From positions 1 to 49,684 of the forward strand of contig BJHK01000025.1 of the NCBI GenBank assembly GCA_014192425.1: DNA of 49,684 bases, given 5' to 3'. This document shows positions 27,617-36,270 of this stretch, in pieces. The notes under the pieces were generated by a model. It was not told the origin of the DNA and did not search any database. It was given only the letters and a program-made list of their open reading frames with translations. Within the stretch, counting starts at the first letter, position 1. Each line of letters starts with the position of its first letter. The translations under genes and the position numbers were made by a program. The DNA is from Planctomycetia bacterium (GTDB taxonomy: Bacteria; Planctomycetota; Planctomycetia; Pirellulales; UBA1268).

Positions 27617-28378
27617 TCAGGCGGCGGAACGGCCGCGATGACTCATCGCCTTGATGCCGTGGTACGCCACGAGACCGAAGCCAACCTTGTTGATGACGTC
27701 GGCCACGTTGTAGATGATCTCGCGATACTCACCGGCGCCGGCCCGGGCCATCAGGAAGCCGATCGGGTAGATCGCCCAGCCGATGAGCACGAACAGTCGC
27801 ATCGTGCCCAATGCCTTCGCCAGCGGCGGCGGAGCGTCCGCGATCGCCTGGCCCAGCGACACGAACAGCACGCCGACGATCAGCAGCTCGAACGCGCAGG
27901 ACACGAGGAAGAACGTCCACCAACGCTGGGAATCGACCACGGAAGTCTCGGCGATGAACGCCGTGACGATCATCGCCACGTCGAGGACCACGAGTTGCCA
28001 GAAGAACTTGGCCCCCCGATCCCCGAGCCGAAGCAGCAGCGGAAACTTCAGCAGCAACAGCGGCGTGGTAAACAGCCAGTCGATGTACCGCAGGGCGGTC
28101 GGGAAACCCTGCCCAGACTGATACACGCCGGTCATCTTGTAATAGTGGAAGCAGGCGATCCCGCAGACCAGCCCCGCTACCACCATGGTGCTGCGATATT
28201 CGGGCGCTACGTCGTCGCGGAGCAGGAAGAAATAGAGCGCCCCCGCCCCCATGGCGACGGTGCCGGCGAAGAACAGATACAGCGTCAGGGTCTGGAGCAG
28301 CGTGCCTCCGGCCTGGGCCTGCAAAAAATCCATCGAAACGCCGGCGGCATCGGCCGCGGCAAACAAGCAGGAAGTCAT
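27617..28378 (-). CDS. Proton-pumping microbial rhodopsin (proteorhodopsin-like)
   Basis: 253 residues, seven membrane helices. The ATG at 28378 has a strong GGAGGA site 4 bases upstream. Retinal-binding Lys231 lies in helix G (NVADVINKVGFGLVAY) with Asp227 four residues before. Helix C reads RYIDWLFTTPLLLLKF: Asp100 is the proton acceptor, Thr104 matches, and the donor position (Glu108 of proteorhodopsin) is Lys111, giving a DTK motif as in Exiguobacterium rhodopsin. His78 aligns with proteorhodopsin His75, which pairs with the acceptor. Leu108 at the colour-tuning site (105) predicts green absorption. The downstream blh gene would supply retinal. Confidence 0.93.
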   Translation of the reverse strand: MTSCLFAAADAAGVSMDFLQAQAGGTLLQTLTLYLFFAGTVAMGAGALYFFLLRDDVAPEYRSTMVVAGLVCGIACFHYYKMTGVYQSGQGFPTALRYIDWLFTTPLLLLKFPLLLRLGDRGAKFFWQLVVLDVAMIVTAFIAETSVVDSQRWWTFFLVSCAFELLIVGVLFVSLGQAIADAPPPLAKALGTMRLFVLIGWAIYPIGFLMARAGAGEYREIIYNVADVINKVGFGLVAYHGIKAMSHRGRSAA

Positions 28379-28814
28379 GAGTTCCTCCCAGAAAAGAAGC
28401 CCCCGCCGACACGACGGGTGGCACATCGGATGTGAAATTCCCTGTTCAGAGAACCGCGTCCACTGCCTGCCCCTAACGTGAAATGTTACGCCCGCCAGCG
28501 ATTCCGATCTCGGCGGAGCCGACGAACTGCCCGCGAACCAAACGGTCGCGACGCTTCCGACACCTGGCAGCCGCCCCGTCAGTCACGCAGTTCCGTGTAC
28601 TTCCGGCTCCTCGGCCACGCCGGCCAGTTTCGCCGCGTCGGCCATGTCGACCTCGACCTCGGCGTCGGTCTTCCGGAAAACCAGCCCCCTGCCCAACGTC
28701 CGATAATGTCTCTTATGTCCGGAAAGGACCCTTGTTTTCCAGCGTTTTTTGCATGTCGAGCCCTGTCCCCTTCGGACCTGTCCGCCTCGGACCGCCGGCC
28801 GTCATCGTCTGCTG
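28379..28814. other. Intergenic region upstream of rhodopsin gene
   Basis: 436 bases without a supported gene. It must contain the rhodopsin promoter on the minus strand and the 3' end of the cvpA transcript. Two GTGAAAT copies (28432-28438 and 28478-28484; ATTTCAC on the rhodopsin strand) lie 46 bases apart in the part near the rhodopsin start and might be regulatory. Short open frames here look like noise. Confidence 0.4.
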
Positions 28815-29690
28815 TCAGCGAATCGGAAGCGGGCTCTGCGGACCGACCGGGAAGCGAGCCGGCGGCTGTGGCGGCGCGGGCTGCTGCACCGGCTGCTGCG
28901 GTGCCTGAAATCGCTGGGCAGCGGCAGGCCACGACTGCTGCTGAGGGAAGGCCGGCGGCGCGGCCGTGGATGCCGGATACGGCGGAGCCGCCGGCTGCGA
29001 CCAAGCGGCCCGGCTAGCGGGCTGGGTGGCGGGCTGCCCTGCCGCCTGCCGCGTCCCCTGCCCCGTAGCCTCGGTACCCGTCCACGCCGCCGCCGACGTC
29101 ACGGCGTCGAAGAACGACCGTGCCGGCGTCGTTCCACCGGTCGGCTGCGTCGTCGCCAGGCCCGGCCCGCCGGGCTGGGCGAGCTGCTCGCGGAATTGCC
29201 GGACGAATGGATCGACGGCCTCGATGACCTCACGGGGCAGATACTGGTCGGCCCGCACGATCAGCTCGGCGACGAGCCGGCCGCTCCGGCTGGCGACGAT
29301 CTGACCGCGGTACCCCGGGGCCAGGGTGATGGCGAAGAACGTGACGACCACGCAGAGCAGCACGCCCTTGGCCAGCCCCAGCAGAAGGCCGAGCTGGTGA
29401 TCGAAGGCCGAGAGGTGAATGGCGTCGATGAAGCCGGCGACGATCCGGAACAGCAGCCAGACCGCCAGCGACGTCGCCAGGTACAGCGCGAGCATCGCGA
29501 TCAACTTGTTCCACGGCGCCTGCTGGCCGAAGAACGGGGCGAGCGGCCCACCGAAGCGGATCGCCACCCAGCTGCTGGCGGCGATGCCGGCGATCCAGGC
29601 CAGTTGCCAGACGATCCCCTTGAAGTAGCCGAGCACGGCGGCGGCCGCGAGCAGGCCGATCATCACCAGGTCATATCCTTCGATCGCCAT
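28815..29690 (-). CDS. CvpA family membrane protein
   Basis: 291 residues. Four N-terminal helices (LVMIGLLAAAAVLGYFKGIV; LAWIAGIAASSWVAI; IAMLALYLATSLAVWLLF; LGLLLGLAKGVLLCVVVTF) within the first 130 residues match the CvpA (colicin V production) family; GYFKGIVWQL and GLLLGLAKG are typical. The C-terminal half is an unusual Pro/Gln/Ala-rich tail, probably disordered. CvpA proteins affect envelope integrity and, in enterobacteria, colicin V secretion; the precise role here is unknown. Confidence 0.85.
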   Translation of the reverse strand: MAIEGYDLVMIGLLAAAAVLGYFKGIVWQLAWIAGIAASSWVAIRFGGPLAPFFGQQAPWNKLIAMLALYLATSLAVWLLFRIVAGFIDAIHLSAFDHQLGLLLGLAKGVLLCVVVTFFAITLAPGYRGQIVASRSGRLVAELIVRADQYLPREVIEAVDPFVRQFREQLAQPGGPGLATTQPTGGTTPARSFFDAVTSAAAWTGTEATGQGTRQAAGQPATQPASRAAWSQPAAPPYPASTAAPPAFPQQQSWPAAAQRFQAPQQPVQQPAPPQPPARFPVGPQSPLPIR

Positions 29691-30117
29691 CGACGTGCTC
29701 CGAAAGCCCGCGCGGTCCCGACCCGGCAGACCGCAATCCGGCCGTCGGGGCCGGGAGTCTAGGGACGCGGCCGTCGTCGGCCGAAGACCAAATCACGGAC
29801 GGCGGAATCGACGCACGCGACGCCGCTGCCAGAAACAACTCGGCCGACGCATCTTCGCCAGCCGCCACACATTGCCCATCCTTCTCAAAGCACGCCATCG
29901 GCAGCAGCGGACCACCGGCCCGGGGTAGCGATTCCCCAACCCGCGAACTCCACCGCAGCACCTGTCAAAGCCGGGGGCGGGCAGGGGGTATCCGCTGTCG
30001 GCAGCACCGGCAACTGACGATACAGAACCGGTGTGCGCCGCTGCCGCGATCGTCGGCGCGGCGGATACGCGCCGCGCCCGATCCGGGAGCGACGGTCTCC
30101 GTGGGGGTGTTTTCGCC
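29691..30117. other. Intergenic region, nothing recognised
   Basis: 427 bases between divergent genes (cvpA to the left, YdjM-like to the right). It presumably holds both promoters. I see no RNA gene, repeat or clear small ORF. The frame of the right-hand gene is open from 30031, so part of this could be coding if translation starts further upstream. Confidence 0.4.
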
Positions 30118-30942
30118 GTGCCCGGCTTCCAAGTGCACATCACCGGCTCGACCGTCATCGGCGCCGGCTATGGATTGGCAGCCTGGTACTGGGGCGGGAT
30201 GCCTCCGATGACCTGTGTCCTGGCGGGCGGCCTGTGCTCGGTGTCGGGCATGCTGCCCGACCTCGACAGCGGACCGGGCATCCCGCTCAAGGAAAGCGTC
30301 GCCTTCGGCGCCGCCGTCGTCCCGATGATGATGATCCACCGCTTCCACCAGTGGAACCTGCCACTGGAGGCGATGATCATCGCCGGTGCGGCGCTGTACC
30401 TGGCGATCCGCTTCGGCGTCACGTGGCTGCTCAAGAACCATGCCCACCACCGGGGCATGTTCCACAGCCTCCCGGCGGCGGCCATCGCCGGCCAGGCCGC
30501 GTTCCTCGCCTTCTGGGCCGAGGATCCGCTGAAGCGCTACTTCGTTGCCAGCGCCGTGGTGCTCGGCTTCCTCTCGCACCTCGTGCTCGACGAGATCTGG
30601 AGCGTGAAGTTGGGGATGTTCGGACCGAAGTTCAAGAAGTCGTTCGGCACGGCCCTCAAGTTCTACGGCCCCGTCGTCTGGCCGAACCTGCTCACCTGGG
30701 GCATGGCGGCGGTCCTCGGCGGCATTGCTGCCAGCGACGCCGCCTGGACCGAGGGGCAGGCGGCGTACCTGCAGCGGATGCGGCACGCGCAGGGCACCTT
30801 TAACCAGCAATTCGACCAGGTTCGCACCGCCCTGCCGAATCTGCCCTCGTATCCCTCTCAATACCAGCAGCAGTACCGGTACCCGAACCAGCCGACACCG
30901 GGCGGCTATCAGAACTACCCGCAACCGCAGTATCGCCGCTAG
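30118..30942 (+). CDS. YdjM-like membrane-bound metal-dependent hydrolase
   Basis: 274 residues from GTG 30118; upstream starts back to 30031 are possible. PGFQVHITGSTVIGAGYG opens like the family; MLPDLDSGPG, the NHAHHRGMFHSLPAA motif and FLSHLVLDEIW give the conserved His/Asp set of YdjM-type inner-membrane hydrolases. Several helices between. The C-terminus (last 50 residues) is Gln/Tyr/Pro rich and unlike the family. A pair of hairpins directly follows the stop. Substrate unknown. Confidence 0.82.
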   Translation: MPGFQVHITGSTVIGAGYGLAAWYWGGMPPMTCVLAGGLCSVSGMLPDLDSGPGIPLKESVAFGAAVVPMMMIHRFHQWNLPLEAMIIAGAALYLAIRFGVTWLLKNHAHHRGMFHSLPAAAIAGQAAFLAFWAEDPLKRYFVASAVVLGFLSHLVLDEIWSVKLGMFGPKFKKSFGTALKFYGPVVWPNLLTWGMAAVLGGIAASDAAWTEGQAAYLQRMRHAQGTFNQQFDQVRTALPNLPSYPSQYQQQYRYPNQPTPGGYQNYPQPQYRR

Positions 30943-30948
30943 CTGTCC

Positions 30949-31021
30949 GTGGAAAAAGCCGCCCATGGCCGCTTTTTCCACGTGGTCGACCCAGGAAACG
31001 CCGAGGGTTTCCTGGGTCGAC
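30949..31021 (+). terminator. Two consecutive hairpins after YdjM-like gene
   Basis: Hairpin 1 (30949-30981) pairs GTGGAAAAAGC with GCTTTTTCCAC, plus 3 more pairs after one mismatch, loop CAT. Hairpin 2 (30985-31021) is a perfect 15-bp stem (GTCGACCCAGGAAAC with GTTTCCTGGGTCGAC) and 7-base loop. They begin 7 bp after the stop. Neither has a T-run after it, so they may act as a tandem terminator or as 3'-end stabilisers. Confidence 0.5.
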
Positions 31022-31163
31022 GGTCACCGCAGCGTGCGGCGGCAGATTTGTTCCACAGCCTGGTAGGCCAAAGCGGGGTCGATTTTCCGGTCGGGAGGCG
31101 GCTTGCGAACCGGCCGCGGCCCGCCGATCATGGGTCTTTTCATCCGTCCCGCGGACCCGATTC

Positions 31164-32078
31164 ATGCCACCATCGCCGGCCGCCAGCGCGGGTTTTCAGG
31201 GCCTCGCGGGCCTCGCGATGTACCTCGCGATCATCGCCACCGCCGCGTTTGCCGGCGGTTCGTCGGTGGCCTTTCTGGCGCTCACGCACCGGACGATGCA
31301 GGTTCTCCTCTCGTTCACCGGCGGCGTCCTCCTCGGCGTCGGCCTCCTCCACCTGCTGCCCCACGCCATCCTCGAGTTTCGCGGCGACGTCCAGGCGACG
31401 ATGCTCTGGGTCGTGGCCGGGTTCTTCCTGATGTTCCTCCTCGAGCGGGCCTTCCACGGCCACGCCCACCACACGGCCGACGGCGGGCCCGAGCAGCACC
31501 CGCACACGCATGGCGAATCCTGTGGTCACGCCCATCGGCACGGCCGGCAGGCCAGCCCCTGGAGCTGGTGCGGCGCCTTCGCCGGCCTCGCCCTGCACAG
31601 CCTCGCCGACGGAGCGGCGCTGGCGGCCTCGGTCGGAAGCGACGCCGCCCACGGCGGTGGCCTGCTCTCCGGCGCGGCGACGTTCCTCGCGATTCTCCTC
31701 CACAAGCCGTTCGACTCGGGCATCATCGCCACACTGATGATCGAGGCGGGCGCGTCGGCACGGCTGCGTCGGATCGTGATCGCGGCCTATGCGACCGTCG
31801 TGCCGCTCGGCGCCGTTGCCTTCCTCGCCAGCCTGCATGTCGCCGGCCCCCAGCAGTCGGCGATCGTCGGGCCGGCGATGGCGATGGCCGCAGGCGCCTT
31901 CATCTGCATCGCCGCGGCCGACCTGCTGCCGGAGGTCCAGTTCCACAGCCACGACGCGGTCCTGCTCACCACGTCGCTGGCCCTCGGCCTGGCCACGGCC
32001 TGGGGGATCACGGCCCTGGAGCGGGCCTCGCACGCCCACCACGCGCATGCGGGCCGCGCCGCGGTCCACGGTCACTGA
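31164..32078 (+). CDS. ZIP family metal transporter
   Basis: 304 residues, about eight helices. TGGVLLGVGLLHLLPHA in helix 2, GLALHSLADGAALAAS in helix 4 and ILLHKPFDSG in helix 5 are the ZIP metal-path motifs with the essential His and Asp residues. The cytoplasmic loop between helices 3 and 4 is very His rich (HGHAHH, HPHTHGE, HAHRHG), as expected for Zn/Fe sensing or binding. It probably imports divalent metal. Convergent with the next gene, overlapping by 7 bp. Confidence 0.9.
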   Translation: MPPSPAASAGFQGLAGLAMYLAIIATAAFAGGSSVAFLALTHRTMQVLLSFTGGVLLGVGLLHLLPHAILEFRGDVQATMLWVVAGFFLMFLLERAFHGHAHHTADGGPEQHPHTHGESCGHAHRHGRQASPWSWCGAFAGLALHSLADGAALAASVGSDAAHGGGLLSGAATFLAILLHKPFDSGIIATLMIEAGASARLRRIVIAAYATVVPLGAVAFLASLHVAGPQQSAIVGPAMAMAAGAFICIAAADLLPEVQFHSHDAVLLTTSLALGLATAWGITALERASHAHHAHAGRAAVHGH

Positions 32079-32626
32079 GCCGCCACGTCGAGCCCGCGCC
32101 GCAGCCGCTCCGCGCGGACCTCGTTCATGACATCGTCGATCAGCGCCTGCTGACGGCGGATTCGCGGCACCTGGGCCTGGAAGCACCAGGCGATCAGGCC
32201 GCCGATACCGATCCCACCGAGGAGATGCGGCGTCACCCAGCCGCGGGTTCCGGGCCGGCCGGAGGCGGGATCGGCCGCCCCGCCGAGGGCGACGATCGCC
32301 ACCACGCCCAGCATCCCGGCCAGCGCGAAGGGAAACGCTCCGCGCTTGAGCCGGCGGCCGCGTTCCACGAGGCCCGCATCGAGCCCGTAGGCCTCGACCA
32401 CCTCGCGGACCCAGCGGCCCGTGCCGATGAAATAGGTGACCACCATGCTGTTGACGAGCACGATGACGAGCGCGGCGAGCACCCCCGACAGCCGGTGCAC
32501 CGTGCCCCAGCGCAGGACGCCGGGGTCGGTCTGGTCGTGCAGGTCGCCGATCCACAGGCCGAGCCCCGCGGTCGCCGCGAGGAGCGCGACGGCGAAGATC
32601 GCCGCCCGGGAAAAGAACGCCGTCAT
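32072..32626 (-). CDS. Small four-helix membrane protein, unknown
   Basis: 184 residues with about four hydrophobic helices: IFAVALLAATAGLGLWIG (N-terminus), RLSGVLAALVIVLVNSMVV (about 45-63), FALAGMLGVVAIVALGG (about 100-116) and HLLGGIGIGGLIAWCFQA (about 133-150). HRLSG and YFIGTGRWVREV are notable but I cannot name a family with certainty. Convergent with the ZIP gene (7-bp overlap) and divergent from pdxA, with 124 bp between starts. Confidence 0.75.
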   Translation of the reverse strand: MTAFFSRAAIFAVALLAATAGLGLWIGDLHDQTDPGVLRWGTVHRLSGVLAALVIVLVNSMVVTYFIGTGRWVREVVEAYGLDAGLVERGRRLKRGAFPFALAGMLGVVAIVALGGAADPASGRPGTRGWVTPHLLGGIGIGGLIAWCFQAQVPRIRRQQALIDDVMNEVRAERLRRGLDVAAQ

Positions 32627-32750
32627 CGCCTGCTGCCCGCCTTCCTGGGGAAACCACCGGCCCCGCCGGCCGCCGTGCCGCCGACCGCTGCACCGGCAGC
32701 CGAATCGCTATAGAGTTTAGTCGCTCGCACCTCCGGCAGCAGACCCCCCG

Positions 32751-33866
32751 ATGACCGCCACCCATTCACACCCACCGGGAGCCGACCCGCCGACGGTCCT
32801 CGTCACCTGCGGCGACCCGGCCGGCATCGGGCCGGAGATCGTGGCCCTGGCATGGGCGGCGACACCCCTCCATGGCGAGGCGCGGCTGCGGGTCGTCGCC
32901 GATGCCGCCCAACTCGCCGCCGTGCTCGCCGCCCGCCCCGCCCTCCCCCGGCTGCGCCTGACCGTCGTGCCCGGCGACGATCGCCGGGCATCGACCGCCT
33001 CCGAGCTGCTCGTGATCGATTCCGCCGCGACGCCGCACGCGGACGCCACGATCCCCGTCGGCGTGGTCTCCGCGGCGGGAGGCCGGGCCGCCGCCGGCGC
33101 CGTCGAGGCCGCCTTCCGGCTCGTGCGCGACGGCGCCGGGCAGGCGATCGTCACCGGCCCGCTCCACAAGGAGTCGCTCCACGCGGCCGGCTACGACGTG
33201 CCCGGCCACACCGAGCTGCTCGCCCGGCTCTGCGGCCTGCCCGACGAGGCGGCGTCGATGATGCTCTGGCTGCCGGCCACGGAGCCGGGGCGGACCGGCC
33301 TCGGCGTCGTTCATGTCACGCTTCACGAGCCGCTGCGCACGGCCGTCGCCCGGCTCTCGACGGCGGGCATCGTCGCCGCGGGCCGCCGGCTCGCCGACAT
33401 GCTCGGCGCGATCCTCGGTCGGTCGCCACGCCTCGCCGTCGCGGCCCTCAATCCCCATGGCGGCGAGGGGGGATTGTTCGGCGACGAGGAAGCGCGGCTC
33501 ATCGCCCCGGCCGTTCGGCAGCTCGCCGGCGCCGGACTGGACGTCACCGGTCCTCTCCCCGCCGACACGCTCTTCCTGCGGGCGTCACGCGGCGCGTTCG
33601 ACGGCGTCGTGGCGCTGTACCACGACCAGGGGCACATCCCCGTGAAGCTCCTCGGCATGCACCGGGCGGTCAACGTGACACTCGGGCTTCCCGTGGTGCG
33701 GACGAGCGTGGCCCACGGCACGGCCTTCGATATCGTCGGCCGTGGAGCCGCCGATCCGGCGAGCATGCTCGCGGCCCTCGACGTCGCGCGGCGGCTCGTC
33801 GCGGGGGGCTGGCCGGCCGATGTCAGGGCCGCATCGGCCCCATCCCCGCCACGTAGCCATCGGTGA
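32751..33866 (+). CDS. pdxA: 4-hydroxythreonine-4-phosphate dehydrogenase
   Basis: 371 residues; slightly longer than usual because of a Ser/Pro/Arg tail. NAD-dependent oxidation step of the DXP-dependent vitamin B6 route. TCGDPAGIGPEI at the N-terminus, TGPLHKESLHAAGYDVPGHT (metal-binding His), LNPHGGEGGLFGDEE and the YHDQGHIPVKLLG motif (His) are diagnostic, along with SVAHGTAFDI near the C-terminus. The last 44 bases overlap the convergent LolA-like gene. No other pdx gene is visible. Confidence 0.95.
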   Translation: MTATHSHPPGADPPTVLVTCGDPAGIGPEIVALAWAATPLHGEARLRVVADAAQLAAVLAARPALPRLRLTVVPGDDRRASTASELLVIDSAATPHADATIPVGVVSAAGGRAAAGAVEAAFRLVRDGAGQAIVTGPLHKESLHAAGYDVPGHTELLARLCGLPDEAASMMLWLPATEPGRTGLGVVHVTLHEPLRTAVARLSTAGIVAAGRRLADMLGAILGRSPRLAVAALNPHGGEGGLFGDEEARLIAPAVRQLAGAGLDVTGPLPADTLFLRASRGAFDGVVALYHDQGHIPVKLLGMHRAVNVTLGLPVVRTSVAHGTAFDIVGRGAADPASMLAALDVARRLVAGGWPADVRAASAPSPPRSHR

Positions 33867-34806
33867 CGTCGCTCATGCCGATCTGTGGAGCGGGCCGGTA
33901 GATGAAGGCGGAGGCATCGACGGGCTCTCCCGGCCTGATGTCGAAGAGGTCGAGGACGGCGATCGGTTCCGGAGGCCGTGGATCCACCGGTCGCGGGCCG
34001 GGAATCGCCAGGTACTCGATCCGCCGGGGGAGCAGGTCGCTGCGCGTGATCGTGAACCGGACGCTCCACGGCATGCCGTCGGGCATTTCCGCCGGCAGGA
34101 CGCCCTCGGCCCGGCGGGTCGCCTCCTGCAGCGAAGGCACGAGCACGGCCAGGGATGCCTGATGCCAGCGACCTTCGACGATCCACACCGGCTGGCCGTC
34201 GACCTCGGCCGCGGTCGCGGCCTGGAAGCGGAACCACTGTCGCATGAGCCACAACGACCGCTGCAGGCCGCCGAGGTGGGGGGAGATGGAGTTCTCCCCC
34301 AGCGGCCCGAACTGGGCGAGCCGCTCCCTGACCCGGCGCACGTCCGTCCGCTCAAGCCTTGGCGGGCTGGCGCCGAGCCGCCGGTAGGACCAGGCGGTGA
34401 CACCGTCGCTGACCTCGACGGTCTCGAACGTCTCCGTGTCGGCATTGAGCAGCGACTCGAGGCGGTAGCGCTGCTCTTCGCCGATTCCCGACTGGACGTA
34501 CAGGCCGCTGCCCACGAGCACCCGGCTGCCGATCCGCGTCTTCTGCCGAAACCTGATCTGGACCGACGGCAGGCGGTCGACCGCGACCAGCGCTCCGGCG
34601 AGGATCCGCTCCGCCTGGGCTGCGGGCGACTCCGGCTCCGCATCGGCCGGAACAGCGCCGCCCGCGCCGCGGGCATAGACGCTCGTCGCAGCCGGTTCGC
34701 CCCGCGCGGCAGGCGGGGCGGAAGCGGCCGTCCACGGGGCAGCCGCGAGCACGACGGCGACCCGTCGCAAAAAGCCGGGCGATCTGGCGAACCTGGAGAC
34801 TCTCAC
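33823..34806 (-). CDS. Secreted LolA-like protein
   Basis: 327 residues from GTG 34806, chosen because it gives a signal peptide (GFLRRVAVVLAAAPWTAASA). The body has AERILAGALVAVDRLPSVQIRFRQ (about 60-85), then long alternating strands such as GLYVQSG, EEQRYRLESLL, TFETVEVSDG and AWSYRR, recalling LolA/LolB-type barrels and planctomycete outer-membrane lipoprotein-sorting-like proteins. It is convergent with pdxA (44-bp overlap). Start and family are moderate guesses. Confidence 0.65.
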   Translation of the reverse strand: MRVSRFARSPGFLRRVAVVLAAAPWTAASAPPAARGEPAATSVYARGAGGAVPADAEPESPAAQAERILAGALVAVDRLPSVQIRFRQKTRIGSRVLVGSGLYVQSGIGEEQRYRLESLLNADTETFETVEVSDGVTAWSYRRLGASPPRLERTDVRRVRERLAQFGPLGENSISPHLGGLQRSLWLMRQWFRFQAATAAEVDGQPVWIVEGRWHQASLAVLVPSLQEATRRAEGVLPAEMPDGMPWSVRFTITRSDLLPRRIEYLAIPGPRPVDPRPPEPIAVLDLFDIRPGEPVDASAFIYRPAPQIGMSDVTDGYVAGMGPMRP

Positions 34807-35013
34807 GACTGAGTGGACTTTGTGGATTTTGCCAAAGAATCGGGCCCGCAGGCGTCGAAGAACCTTCCGTGCGGACCGCGACCTTCGCGGGGATCCCGAC
34901 CACCTGCACGACAGCGAGTGTAGGGAATCGGGTCCTGCCGGCCCATGCCGGAATCGGTGCCTCGGCGGCTCCGCACGCTGGCTTTGCATGTTTTCCGGCC
35001 TGGAGGTGCTGCG

Positions 35014-36270
35014 ATGTTGAACCGACGCCTGCATGGGTTCGTCGGCATGTCCCTGGCGGCGACGCTGACGGGGTGCCACCTGCCCGCCAACTCTCCCTTC
35101 ACCGGGCTGGCCCAGTTGCGGCCGATCGCCACGCCAAAGACCAACGTCCTGCCCCCCGCCGCGATGCTCCATCATCCCGGCCCGGGAGTGGAAGGCCCCG
35201 GCCCGGGCATCATCCGCCCGGCCTCCTACGAGGCGGCCATGGAGGCGGCGGGCGCGGGAATGGCCGGCCCCGGCGGCCTGCCGGCCATGGCCCCGACCTC
35301 GCAGATCGGCTTCATCGGTCCCGACGGCATGCAGGTCCGCTGGGACGTGTCGGCGATGGGGGGCTTCGATTCGGCAGCCCTCGTCGCGCCGGGACGCTAC
35401 GACTTCCCGCAGGGAGCGATCTATCGGCTCAAGCTCACCAACATCACCGGCCGCGAGGGGATCGAGCTCTATCCGTCGTTGGAGGTGGCGCCGGTGACGC
35501 CGCGGACGGCCGCCTACCTCGCCCACAACGCGATCCCATTCCAGATCACCGAGGAGGATCTGGACCAGGTGACGAGCGGCAACTTCGTCACCAAGGTCGT
35601 CTACCTTCCCGACCCGGACTACCAGGAACTCGCGGTGGCGGGCGTGGAGACGCTCGTCAGCACGCGGCTCGATCCCGGCTGTGATCCGGTGGTCGAAGCC
35701 GACCGGCGCGGCTCGATCCTCGCCGTCATTCGCATCGGCAACAAGGACCTCGAGGCGCCCGGCGCGGCTGGTGCGGCCGGCGTCGCGGGTGGTCCACTGG
35801 CAGCCGGCGGACCGGGAGGCGCGGGTGCCTGCGGCATCGCCGGACCGCTCGGCCTGCCCTGCGGCGGCGACTCGTCGCAGCTTCCGCCAGCATTCGTGGC
35901 CGGCATGACCGCGCCCCAGTACGGCATGCCGATCACCGGCACGCCGATCGGGCTCCCCGGTCCGGCCCACATACCGCTCGGCGTGCCCGCCGGCCTGCAG
36001 CGGCACACGATCACCAACCACACGAAGATGCACATTCCGCCACCGTCCCGGGAGATGTCCCTCCACGTCCAGGAGCATCCCGGCCTGAGCTATCCCAAGC
36101 CCGCCCGCCACGCCTATGTCGCCGAACGGCACGACGTGCCGAACATCCGGCTCGGCCAGCCGCGGGCGGACAGGACCCGGTTCATGGACAACGGCGGGCC
36201 CGACCCCGACGCCCTCGGCCCGGGCCGGATCATCCCCGGCGCGCCCTGCCCGCCCGAGCCGCTGGAGTGA
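35014..36270 (+). CDS. Lipoprotein with planctomycete-type repeat domain
   Basis: 418 residues. ATG 35014 has GGAGGT 7 bases upstream. A lipobox (SLAATLTGC) predicts lipidation at about Cys21. Middle region: IYRLKLTNITGREGIELYPSL (about 140-160) and FVTKVVYLPDPDYQELAV (about 190-207), a module also found in the next gene. The C-terminal part is rich in Gly, Pro, His. First of three genes joined by 4-bp overlaps. I do not recognise a named family; an envelope function is inferred from the signal. Confidence 0.8.
   Translation: MLNRRLHGFVGMSLAATLTGCHLPANSPFTGLAQLRPIATPKTNVLPPAAMLHHPGPGVEGPGPGIIRPASYEAAMEAAGAGMAGPGGLPAMAPTSQIGFIGPDGMQVRWDVSAMGGFDSAALVAPGRYDFPQGAIYRLKLTNITGREGIELYPSLEVAPVTPRTAAYLAHNAIPFQITEEDLDQVTSGNFVTKVVYLPDPDYQELAVAGVETLVSTRLDPGCDPVVEADRRGSILAVIRIGNKDLEAPGAAGAAGVAGGPLAAGGPGGAGACGIAGPLGLPCGGDSSQLPPAFVAGMTAPQYGMPITGTPIGLPGPAHIPLGVPAGLQRHTITNHTKMHIPPPSREMSLHVQEHPGLSYPKPARHAYVAERHDVPNIRLGQPRADRTRFMDNGGPDPDALGPGRIIPGAPCPPEPLE

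Noticed and set aside
28478-29017. Open frames between the rhodopsin and cvpA genes
   Set aside because: Arg/Ala/Pro-rich composition, no ribosome site, overlap with cvpA; treated as noise.
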